The position numbers and the translations under genes are program-made. The notes beneath the pieces are model-generated. The model was not told the DNA's origin. It ran no database searches and saw only the letters and a list, made by a program, of their open reading frames with translations. A DNA stretch of 64,000 nt from the NCBI RefSeq assembly GCF_033807715.1, contig NC_084587.1, positions 12,420,942-12,484,941 on the forward strand. The letters are read 5' to 3'. Numbering within the stretch: the first letter of the stretch is position 1; every line of letters starts with the position of its first letter. The DNA comes from Cololabis saira (taxonomy: Eukaryota > Chordata > Actinopteri > Beloniformes > Belonidae). Positions 30,947-42,268 of the stretch are shown one piece after another.

Positions 30947-31044
30947 CACTCTGTTTACTGCCACTGGCAGTCTGGAAGGAATGAAACAGAACGTAAGTTA
31001 CGGATGTAACTATGGTTCTGTGAATTCCTGGATGACTGCCAGTC
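30947..31044 (+). repeat. DIRS internal complementary region
   Basis: The first part (CCACTCTGTTTACTGCCACT ... GAAACAGAAC) is the reverse complement of the element's left end, and the second (GTAAGTTACGGATGTAACTA ... CCTGGATGACTGCCAGT) is the reverse complement of the right end. They abut at 30992/30993, giving a junction whose complement reads CTTACGTTCTG. In the DIRS model this region templates joining of the two ends into a circle. Confidence 0.92.
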
Positions 31045-31068
31045 ACACCGGTCACTCCGAACTTCCTG

Positions 31069-31223
31069 CGAGAAGATTCTGGGAGGCCGGATGTAGTCTA
31101 CCGGGCGGTATTTATAGACGCACAGGTAGCCTACACGTCACTCACGTGACACTGTTGTTATTAAATCTCGACCTGCGCGGAGCGCGAGGAGACATATCCA
31201 CTCTGTTTACTGCCACTGGCAGT
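31069..31223 (-). repeat. DIRS right inverted terminal repeat, shared core
   Basis: The reverse complement of the left repeat core, including the GGCGGTATTTATAGACGC TATA mirror. The last ~44 bp (31224-31267) are unique to the right end and pair with the internal complementary region. Confidence 0.92.
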
Positions 31224-31267
31224 CATCCAGGAATTCACAGAACCATAGTTACATCCGTAACTTACGT

Positions 31268-32236
31268 TAACATAACGTGCTTTTTTTTTGTTGGTCTTTT
31301 CAGTTGCATTGCCCATCTGTTGTTTTTAACCTGTTGCAATTTTGTGTCAGGATTCAGTTTAGACTACAGAAAATACATTCTTTACTGAGCCACATTCCAC
31401 CCCCATCCCCGCCCAAAAAACAACAAAAAAACTAACTTAAACCTAAATCTTAACCTCGTCTAAAGATGACATAGGCTTCACTGAGCTTGGATGGGATCTG
31501 GGATGAGCTATCACACAGTGGAAACATTGGAAACATGAAATGTGGTCACAACATCTAAAAACGGGTCTGTAAGGTATGGGGCTGCACCAGCACACTTATC
31601 AAAGATGATTTACACTTGAGTGACGGCTGCATGAATGTAGGAAAATTGCCATTTCATTTTTGAGCAATACACCCGATGGCGTTCTTCACTAATTACAGCA
31701 CTGAGCATTATGACGAAACGACTCCACATTGGTCTTGTCTGTGCAAAGAAGTTTTCCAGATGTTTAATCTCACTCACTTGAACAAATGTAAGTAGCAGCT
31801 TGGGTTTGTTTGAGACAATAGTAACCATGCAGTGTTGCCATTGTTTTTTTTTTCGAGAGAAGAAGCCATTTCCTGTCTATCTTGCCAATAGCCCTACTTA
31901 GTAATTGTTAGTTGGTTAGATGGGCCCTGTAAAGTCTGTAAAGATATAGTTGTTGTTTTTTTATTGTTTGTTTTCGCTTCAATTTCTCTGATCATTGCAG
32001 AATTCGACCAAGTTCTTGGACATCCACACCCCCACAGATCAGTTACTGTTTTGAATATCTTCCTCTTAAAAATAATCATTCTCTCTTTAGAATAATGAAC
32101 TCCAGCTTCCTTGGAAATGCCCTCACAACTGTCTTGATTGATCAATTGTAACTGTTGCTTTACTAAGATCATTATTAATGATCTTAGAGAAGCAATGTTA
32201 ATGATCTTTTCACTGTGTTAGCACACGCCTGCAGCA
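31268..32236. other. Unassigned interval right of the DIRS element
   Basis: It starts with the possible 3' splice-site-like TTGGTCTTTTCAG near 31291-31304. A short palindrome TAAGATCATTATTAATGATCTTA lies near 32164. No gene or element is supported. Confidence 0.4.
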
Positions 32237-32362
32237 AACTGCCAAAATGTCTGATTTCACACATGCCCACTTGCTGATAATCAAGTATATTTGATTAGCA
32301 GAACATGATAACATGATTACTTACCATCATCTTTTAAAAAATAAAATAGTTACTAAAATAAT
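32237..32362 (+). repeat. Dispersed duplicate of 17033-17154, copy 2
   Basis: It is nearly identical over ~120 bp to the copy at 17 kb, same orientation. Confidence 0.85.
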
Positions 32363-32599
32363 ACTCCATAAAATGTGGCTATTGAAATGAGATTCAGCGA
32401 ACATTGAAATAGGTTCCCTGCCATATAATTGGTGATTAACATTGAAGCCCAAATTACTGTGTGGTTTTACAACCCATCGGTGAAGTCATTAATGACCAGA
32501 CAGATCAAGAAAAAATAATATAAACAGTAATCAATGTAAAGCCAAACAGTAATTACACAATATGAATAGACACTGCTTAAAAATGTTGCAAAGCACACT

Positions 32600-33402
32600 C
32601 AAGTCAGTTGCGCTTGCGCTATAAATACAGGACCATACCCGTCCAATACTATGTCCAGTCTCTTTGATCTTCGGAGTTCAATTGCTGCCCTCTAAGGCTA
32701 TGGTTGACAAGCGGTAATACCTCTGCTAATTTTCTGGTTTGCTTCCAGCCTGAAGTGGTGCGTGGTTGTGTTTCTCCGCTGGTTGATTTGCTGCAGTCCT
32801 GCGTTAGTCCTGATCGTGTCTGTGTCTACTCACGGTTCTTGCTTGGCTATGTGGGTGGGCAACTGCTCCCAGAGCACCATCTGAAGAGGTAAGGTGCTGG
32901 AGATTCCAGATACATGCTGTGGTCATCTGTCACTCTTGCTTAGATTTCCCAGCTTCTTGCGTCCACATCTTGTACGGACTGCAGATCATTGTGAGAAACC
33001 TTCCCTGGAAGTTCCCATTACGCTGCATTTTTCCATGCAGTTCCCTCTCAGATTGCCCAGATCATACCCCTGGAGTATATAATAAGTATATATAATGCTG
33101 CTGTGTGCATCCTGGTGTGTGCATCCTGGATTTCCAATTGATGGGGGTGATGGGCACAAATGCCTGAGGCTACCTTAGGGACACCCTTACTGACCCTTGT
33201 CTGGGGTGCCCTCCTTGTGCTTCTCCTGCACAATCTCAAATGATACAACTGGAGGGAAAGGAGCTGGGCAACACCGATGATACAACCCTTCATGACACCT
33301 AGGTTCCCGCAATGACCTGCATTATTGGGCAACCCACACCCAAGACGTGTGGGTCCTGTAGACTATATCTCAGAGTTACAGGTTGCAATTCCGCTGCTGG
33401 CA
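32600..33402 (+). pseudogene. Decayed, internally deleted DIRS relative
   Basis: GCTATAAATACAGGACCATA corresponds to the TATA region of the DIRS repeat; TGCCCTCTAAGGCTATGG and GACAAGCGGTAATACCTCT match the DIRS leader near 25890-25930; the end (TTGGGCAACCC...ACCCAAGACGTGTGGGT...GTTACAGGTTGCAATTCCGC) matches the start of ORF2 near 27995-28075. Most of gag and everything after the start of ORF2 are missing. It is clearly more diverged than the element at 25.6 kb, so it is not a fragment of the same insertion. Confidence 0.75.
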
Positions 33403-33884
33403 ACAATTTTAGACTCCTTTATTCTTTTCTGGCTTCGTTTCTTCATAAGATGTGTATTTCTCTGGTGGTGCGTCTGACATATAATGATATAATGATATAA
33501 TGGGACGGGATTGTGATGTGCTGGGTAGGTACTCATGATGTTGCCATGAGTACACAGGTGAGTGAAGAAGGTAAACTTGTATTAAATTTGGACACATATG
33601 GAAGCCAGTGAAGCAAGTGGAGAGTGGGTGTTGCTAGGGGCTTAAAGGGAGCATGGGATTCTGCCGAATTAGTCAGCATGTTTTGGGGACTTGGATTTGG
33701 AGGAGGTCCCTGTGGGGGTTGTACTGTCACAATGGGACACTGTCCCCGCTGCTACAGACTTTTCAATCCTATACAAATGGTGTGAGACTTCGGTTAGCAT
33801 TGCTCCCTTAGAAACGGGGTGAGAAGTTCATCACATGGAAAGCAGCCAGATGAGATGAAAGGGGCATCTGGTAAGGATGTCTCC
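33403..33884. other. Unassigned interval
   Basis: No recognisable element or gene. Confidence 0.35.
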
Positions 33885-34118
33885 TGGTTATGGGAAGGTT
33901 TATTCAGCATGTCCAGCTGGGAGAAGGCCTTAAAGTAGAACTAGGACATGTTGGAGGGATTATACTTCTCAGCCTTTGCCTGGAAACGCTGTGGAGACCT
34001 CCTAGCAGAGCAAGAGGAGAAAACTACGGAGAGGGAGGCCTGAGCCTCTCTCTTCAGACTGCCACCCCTGACACTTGGACACAAATAGGTGGAAGATCAT
34101 GGATAGATGGATGGAGAT
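33885..34118 (+). mobile_element. RTE (Rex3-like) LINE 3' end, plus strand
   Basis: The degenerate translation ends with a LQTATPDTWTQIGGRSWIDG-like version of the RTE C-terminus and a GATGGATAGATGGATGG tail, preceded by a CAGCATGTCCAGCTGGGAGA segment that corresponds to the CATGTCCCACCGGGAGGA region of intact RTE copies. Confidence 0.6.
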
Positions 34119-35454
34119 TTTGTTTTCTGACAGATAATTTTATTTTCACAAGTCTGTGCAACTCAGACTTGTGACTCGCTTTGCAGTGAGCTTTAGCTTA
34201 TTAAAGACCAAAATGAGTTTAGTTGCGGAACAGCTACTTATGGTCATCTGCTCAGATAAAAGAATGTTATTTATGTGCTACATGGTAGCATGTTTTTTTG
34301 GGACTAAATCATATGTTTTCTGTCAGTTTGAACAAATCCTGAGGCAATGGTGTGAGTGGCCTGAAAAAGCTACAGTTATATGTCCACGGCTCTTCAGCAA
34401 ATACACCATGACATAAAGAATTATGGGTGACCTAATATTATTCAGCCCTTTTCTAGTTATCTTGACCACAAACTCAATTTCTTATTGTGAGTTCAGTTAA
34501 GTGGCAACTTTCTTGAACTGCAAAGACAAATACTGCTATTCCCCCTCCAGCAAAAAGAGCAGAATTAAAGAAATGAAAAACTGACTGTGGTGGCACATAA
34601 CTGGGCATATGATTGCAGTTTCTAGTATCTTATTGTTAAATGCTGACTGCCACACTACATCTGAAAATCAGAAAGAAGGATTTAACCGAGCAAGACAAAA
34701 TGCAATTCTTTACTAATAGCAAATAAGTATTGAAGATGGAGCTGATTTGAGTATTTCACACAAAGGATACTCTTCTTGCCTTTCAACTGTGCATCTTATA
34801 GCAAAACTTATGGATATACAAACATTAAATGAAAAGATGAATGGCTTGGAATACTTCAAATGGATATCACATGGACATTTCTAACCATTTTTTTCTGGGG
34901 TGTTTCTACATTAGCCTTGTATTCATCATACTGCCAAACAGTGCCTAATTACGTTACAATAAAGTACTTTACAATGATAATAAAAAAATCACATGTAAAC
35001 AGTTTAATTCAAAATGACTAGCATTAAGGGATCTTGTCTTTGTGTAGTTTCTGCAGGCTCTTCTAAGTTTCTTCTTAGTAGTTGGATGTCCATTTTTTCT
35101 GTCGGGGGCAGGGGTGCCTCCTGTTGCAGGTGATAACGAAATTTATGTAACGCTGGTTAGTAACTCAGAGCTGCAAACCAAGCTGCGGTAAATGAAACTT
35201 TTAGAGAATACTTGTGTCTTTAAATATAACAAATACAGTCAGGCTCGCTCATGTCAAATTGTGAAAGCCAGGGACTTCTGAATCTGTGGGGGAAAACTTA
35301 TGGACAATTCTGGTGGTCCAGTGATCCAATGTAGAAGTACAAATTACAGTTAGCCCTCTTGCTAAGTTCAGACTTTGTGTGCTCAGTAGCTTTGCAATTA
35401 GAATACATGACAGTACTGAATGCCAACACAACTTGGGTATACAGTATGAAACAG
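34119..35454. other. Unassigned interval
   Basis: AT-rich DNA without credible ORFs, TIRs or repeats visible to me. Confidence 0.4.
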
Positions 35455-35631
35455 TAAAGGGGCGAATATACTTGCTGTTTGAGCCTGCGTTCGCGTCTGT
35501 TCGCGTTCTCAACCACGTTGTACAGGCGGTAACTGATTGGGGGCAGTATGCAGAGCAGAGTTAGAAAAGTAATAAAATATTTCGTAGTAGTATAATAAAC
35601 CAGCTGGTGGAATAACAGATAAATAAACAAG

Positions 35632-36246
35632 CAGTGATGGGCAGTAACGCGTTAGAAGTAACGCGTTACTGTAATCCGATTACTTTTTTCAAGTAACAAG
35701 TAAAGTAAGGGATTACAATTGCAAAAACAGTAATTAGATTACCTTAACTTTTCCGAAAGAAGGCTGCGTTATTGCGTTACTAAATGCAGTATTTGTTTTG
35801 TGAAAACAGCTAAACAGGTGAACTAGATGTAAGACCAACGGGACTTAGTGCAGCTGAATTGAAGAAGCTTGTCGCAGGTTATATTGTAGTTCAAGTCAGA
35901 GAGAGCTGTATTTTGCCTGACGCAATGTGCATAAATTTAAGACTGAAAATAATAAAAGCAAGTTTAAAAATAGACCATTTTATTTACTTATTGTCATTTA
36001 ATTTTATATGGTGGAATGTGCACAAATAATAGAATTAAACTGAAAGTTCTATTGTTTTATATTGTTCCAGTAAAGTGTATTCAGGTTGTGCATCACGTTT
36101 TTGAAAAGTAACTAAGTAAAGTAACTAGTAATGTAACTAATTACTTTTGAAAATAAGTAATCAGTAAAGTAACAGGAGTACTTTTTTGGTTCAGTAATCA
36201 GTAATCAGTAACTAATTACTTTTTCAAAGTAACTTGACCAACACTG
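35632..36246. mobile_element. hAT element nested in the Harbinger element
   Basis: It starts CAGTGATGGGCAGTAACGCG and ends AAAGTAACTTGACCAACACTG. Flanks are TAAACAAG (35624-35631) and TAAAGAAG (36247-36254), one mismatch in 8. The partial paralogue near 50.37 kb (complement) reads TAAACAAGACAGCAAC, i.e. the empty target with one copy, which confirms the duplication and shows the mismatch arose afterwards. The interior consists of GTAACTAGTAA-type repeats; non-autonomous. Confidence 0.93.
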
Positions 36247-36369
36247 TAAAGAAGACAGCAACACGGGATGGAGAGGAGATCACTGCACTGCTTTTCTTGT
36301 GATCTCGTAAAGAAAATGGCAATGGTTTGTCTGGCCGTTCAACCAGATACGTTGGGAGACTGCAAAGCT

Positions 36370-36660
36370 CTTCGTCTTGCTGATGCAGCAACTGATGATG
36401 AGAAACAGCTGCAATATTTGAGCATTTCCTCCGTTTCGTTTGACGACTTGTTAGATGGGATTGCCCCACTAATTCAGCACAAAACCACACACGGCGAGTC
36501 CGAGACCGCAGCAGAGAGCTGGCTGTCACCCTGCGCTACCTGACGGGGACGAGCTGTCGAGCTGCAGCAGCCAGTTACAAGCTTGGAGCGTGGACGTGCA
36601 TGTCGTCAGGAGATTAATTTACCGAAATATCTGGAGTAAAGTCGGTGTCGGTCAAGTAAT
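36370..36660 (+). pseudogene. HARBI1-like transposase remnant
   Basis: The frame reads DEKQLQYLSISSVSFDDLLD then GIAPLIQHKTTHGE, resembling the N-terminal part of PIF/Harbinger transposases (YLRMS...FD-LL--I-P-I). It then shifts frame to a LRYLTGTSCRAAAASYKLG-like stretch, corresponding to the segment that follows in HARBI1 family proteins. The catalytic DDE core is missing, so the element needed a partner for movement. Confidence 0.65.
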
Positions 36661-37105
36661 GACTGAAGAACCTCTGTATCCAGCTCACACGTTTGATCCG
36701 TGGGCAAAACCCCCCACCAGCACCATCATCGTTGCATCTTCCGACGAGCACGGACATAATGAGCACGATTCTATCTGCACCCAGGACTGTGTTGATTTGC
36801 CACCCACTGTTTTGACAAGAGTTTTGGTCACTGTGGTGGCGATGTCGATCATAAATGTGAGGATAACAGCTCCTGCTGAGCAGCCTCTCTTCAAAACAGT
36901 CCGCAAGGTTCCTACCTCCCCGTCAAGTCACTTGCTGTTGCTCCGACCTGGACCACCGCCGCTCGTGGGCAGAGCGAGAACTGCAGGTCGCGTACGCGTT
37001 CAGTGTCTTTTGGAGAACGTGCATGTCGACGCGTCAAACGAATGCAGGATACGCGTCAGCCATGATGCGTATGCGTTCTGAACAGCAAGTATATTCGCCC
37101 CCTAA

Positions 37106-39207
<2,102 letters not shown>

Positions 39208-39548
39208 TAAGATCGGCTACCTCCCGCTTATCATCGAGTTTCTCCTCACTGTTTCAACTCCTCCGCATCTATCCTCCTTCTTCCTGACTGTTACTCATCA
39301 GTGCATGCCTGCTCTTTTCCTTGTCCCTCCACGTGCTTTCCTCTATGCCCCATTACCTGCTCTCAGCATCTGCTGCCTGGTGCAGCACAGATTTTGGCAC
39401 TGCCGATGATGTGGAGGTGACCAAAGCAACCCCTACTATAAACATGATTTTTGAACATTTGATCACATCCACCTACAAATTTAACTTTTTGTCTCCTTTA
39501 CCTTTTATAATTGGATCTATTTTATGTCCGAATATATACAGTCTGTAT

Positions 39549-39549
39549 G

Positions 39550-39631
<82 letters not shown>
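39549..39631. repeat. (TA)n microsatellite, ~83 bp
   Basis: Uninterrupted TA dinucleotide, directly abutting a hAT terminus. The poly-Ile/Tyr ORFs here are artefacts. Confidence 0.97.
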
Positions 39632-39633
<2 letters not shown>

Positions 39634-40270
39634 GGTTGTCCCGATCAGGATTTTTTAGCTGCCGATCGCGATTTTTCCCGATCCGATCACTCCCGATACA
39701 TTTCCGATACTTTTTCCCAATCAGATACATTTTGGAAATCAATTAAGTAAAAAAGTAAAGTAAAAAAAAGTAAAGTAAATTAAGTTAAAAAAATGTATTG
39801 TCCATTATCTCCAACATGGACATTTTTTTTTTCACTGACTGCATCATTGGATCAAAACAAAGCTTATCAGCACTGGTGCCACAAAATGTAGAAACATGAA
39901 ATTGTAAACTAAAACAAAAAGTGCAGAATAGTGCAATAACAAAAATAAATCAATTTCACTTCAAAAGGAGGTAGTTTACCTACCAGGTTCAAAAGTTGAA
40001 TGACATCCAGTCAAACTCACAATCAATGAGAAAATTAAAATACATTTTGGCTTAACCAGAATTCTCAACAGCATGAAATGAACAGCAGCAGATATTCATC
40101 GCGGCATTTATAGTTTTCTGTCACTGTGTTGTAATGTCACGCAGAGCTCAGGAAACAAGTGTGGTTGTTCAGAGAGGGACCCTTTAGACCGTAACACCGG
40201 TCCCGCAAAATAGCAGTCCGTCATCCCCGTGTTATTACCGAGTCAATAAAGTGGACCAAAAGATGATTTA
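39632..40270. mobile_element. hAT element fragment, left terminus only
   Basis: TAGGGTTGTCCCGATCAGG followed by CCGATCGCGATTTTTCCCGA and repeated CCGAT motifs is a common teleost hAT terminus. No matching right end (ATCGGGACAACCCTA) is found, so the right boundary is a guess. Confidence 0.6.
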
Positions 40271-40815
40271 CGAGTGGCGGATAATCATTTACATAACACT
40301 ACAGTCAGAACTCTTAAAAGTCTTTTTCCTTCTTTTTTTGGCTCCAGTGGCCATTTTTTGGGGGGGAAAGTGAGAGGAAACTTGGGTAGAGAGAGGGGGA
40401 CAACATGCAGTTGTTGTGCCACAGAGGGGGTGCTGGTTCAGTTATCAAAAGAGTTATTAATGACTGTCTGATGACAGTCCTTAATAATTAATAAAGTAGA
40501 TTATTCATCAAATTGAATTATCAAAATGACTTAATCAAAACGGGGCACCACCTGATGGAAAATGATAACTAACAGCAAAAATCAGTCTGAAGATAAATTA
40601 TTCTACAGAATAATAATGAAGGAAGAAAAGTCCGAGCACAGGCTCCGGCAACCAACACACATATTCGGCAAATATGTGTAAAATAAATAAGGACAACTTC
40701 TTTCAGTCAGAATTTATTTACATAAGAAGATGGTAAAGCAACACTTCGGATAAATTCTGATGGCTCAAGTACATAAAAGGGACAACAAATCATATACGCA
40801 AATCTTCTGATCATC
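40271..40815. other. Unassigned interval
   Basis: No clear gene or element; the sequence is AT-rich after 40440. Confidence 0.35.

Positions 40816-40897
<82 letters not shown>
40816..40897. repeat. (GT)n microsatellite, ~82 bp
   Basis: Uninterrupted GT dinucleotide. Confidence 0.97.
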
Positions 40898-41890
40898 TCA
40901 GAACAACGTCACGTCACGTGGGCACGTAGCCAAGAGGGCGGACCACGTCACGTTACGTGACCCAAATGGAAGGTGGCGGACAACGCAACTCAGACCCCGA
41001 GTAAAATGGCGGACAGCGCCACGTGAGTCTAACACGTTGCCCCCCCCACCCGTGTAGGTTAGTGCGGAGGAAAAGGAGGAGGATCACAGTAAAAATACAC
41101 TCTGACGACCGTCGGTTTGTCTGAGGGACCCTCGGTGCATCACATAAAAATAGGCACAGCCTGCCGATGATCACGCCCGCGGCTGTGGAAATAAAACAGG
41201 TGCGACTGCTCACTGCCGGTACTCTTATTTTTCTACGGTTTTCCACTCGAAATCAGGGTTGGGCTTTGAACTCACCCGCCCTGCTCTGAGCTAACAGGAA
41301 AACCATGGCCCGAGGCGCTTCAGCAGTGAGGGATCACGTGACGGACGCAACAGCACAGAGACAGTCGACGCGGTAAAAATACACTCTGACAGTAAATGAA
41401 AAACAACGCAAAATGCTTTAAACTAACTCTGCCCCGACACCAAAGCCTCTTACTTTGGATTGAATTGGGGGGTCGGCAGCGTCCTGGGGGGCGTTAAAGC
41501 GCTCTGGCAAGTCCCGGTTCCGAGGGCGCCCGTTAAATCTCCTACTGCTCTTCAGAGGCGGCTCCCGTCGTTCCCTCCATCTGACTCTGAGAAAAAAGAA
41601 CACAGGCGGCGTTTGCAGAACTGGGACGATCTCCCGTTTACCAGCGCTCACAAACTCTCACGGCTTCTCTTGCAGCCGGGGGCCCGGGGAAATCCACTGG
41701 TGGGCGGGGTTGATGCTCCGTGCTGATTGAAGGAAAAGAGTCCTTGTGGGCCATAGCCGTCCCTGATGCAGGGAGGGGATCGGAGCGGCAGAGTCGGGAC
41801 GGAGGTCCACTTAGGACGAAGACGTGACGGGAAGCAAGATTCTTTGGGGAGCCACCTGTATTTATCTGCTCCTGACGTAAAACAGCGCCT
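40898..41890 (-). promoter_or_regulatory. CpG-rich block, candidate promoter or LTR
   Basis: CpG density is visibly higher than in the surroundings, with CACGTG and CACGTCA motifs at 40910-41020. On the minus strand, a GATAAATAC TATA-like box near 41860 is followed by GC-rich sequence and an AAAGTAAGAG donor-like site near 41450. GTAAAAATACACTCTGAC occurs twice (about 41088 and 41371). Either a host promoter with a non-coding first exon or an unrecognised LTR would fit. Confidence 0.3.
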
Positions 41891-42151
41891 GTGGGCTGCT
41901 TTACTGTAAATACTGTCCGCGCATCCTCTCCTGCGCATCTTTTCCTGACTCCGTCCCCTCAGCGGACTACAGATCCCCTGTTGGGCTTTGAAGTCTTTCC
42001 AGTCCCTTTGTCCTCCACGCCATGTGCTTCAGGTCATAAAACTTTAGTTTTGGTCTCAGGTGAAGGCCCAAATCGGGCCTTGAGCAGGTCAAAGCCTGAA
42101 GTTCACATTTCACATGAGTTCATCATCACATAAGTTCATAATCACAAGACG

Positions 42152-42268
42152 GTGGCCCAACACAGTGAAGAGCCACAGGCTAGGATTTGAACCTGTGCTG
42201 CCTGCACGAGGGTAAAATCCTCTGCATATGGTCCACCCACTCAACCAACTGAGCTATCTGGGGACACA
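42152..42268 (-). mobile_element. tRNA-derived SINE head, minus strand
   Basis: The reverse complement reads CCCCAGATAGCTCAGTTGG ... GTGCAGGCAGCACAGGTTCA AATCC, i.e. A and B boxes as in the copy at 7170-7362. The body beyond the head is not recognisable. Confidence 0.7.

Larger units (their letters stand above)
25570..31267 (+). mobile_element. DIRS-like tyrosine-recombinase retrotransposon, ~5.7 kb
   Basis: In order: left inverted terminal repeat, leader, gag-like ORF, overlapping RT-RNase H ORF, tyrosine recombinase ORF, internal complementary region, right inverted terminal repeat. This is the DIRS1-type plan: no integrase, no protease, no target duplication. Both outer ends carry GTT (left GTTCTGTTTC, right CTTACGTT), and the internal complementary region contains the predicted circle junction with a single GTT. 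The gag and RT frames are open, and the recombinase has one frame break at a C run, so this is the least decayed element in the window. A decayed relative is at 32600-33402. Confidence 0.93.
35458..37102 (+). mobile_element. PIF/Harbinger-derived element, TAA duplication, interrupted by a hAT
   Basis: The ends are GGGGCGAATATACTTGCTGT and its complement ACAGCAAGTATATTCGCCCC. TAA flanks both (35455-35457, 37103-37105), the Harbinger-type duplication. The interior holds a HARBI1-like transposase remnant. A 615-bp hAT inserted at 35632. Without it the element is about 1.0 kb. A partial copy at 50268-50472 shares the left end and carries the uninterrupted sequence. Confidence 0.88.
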
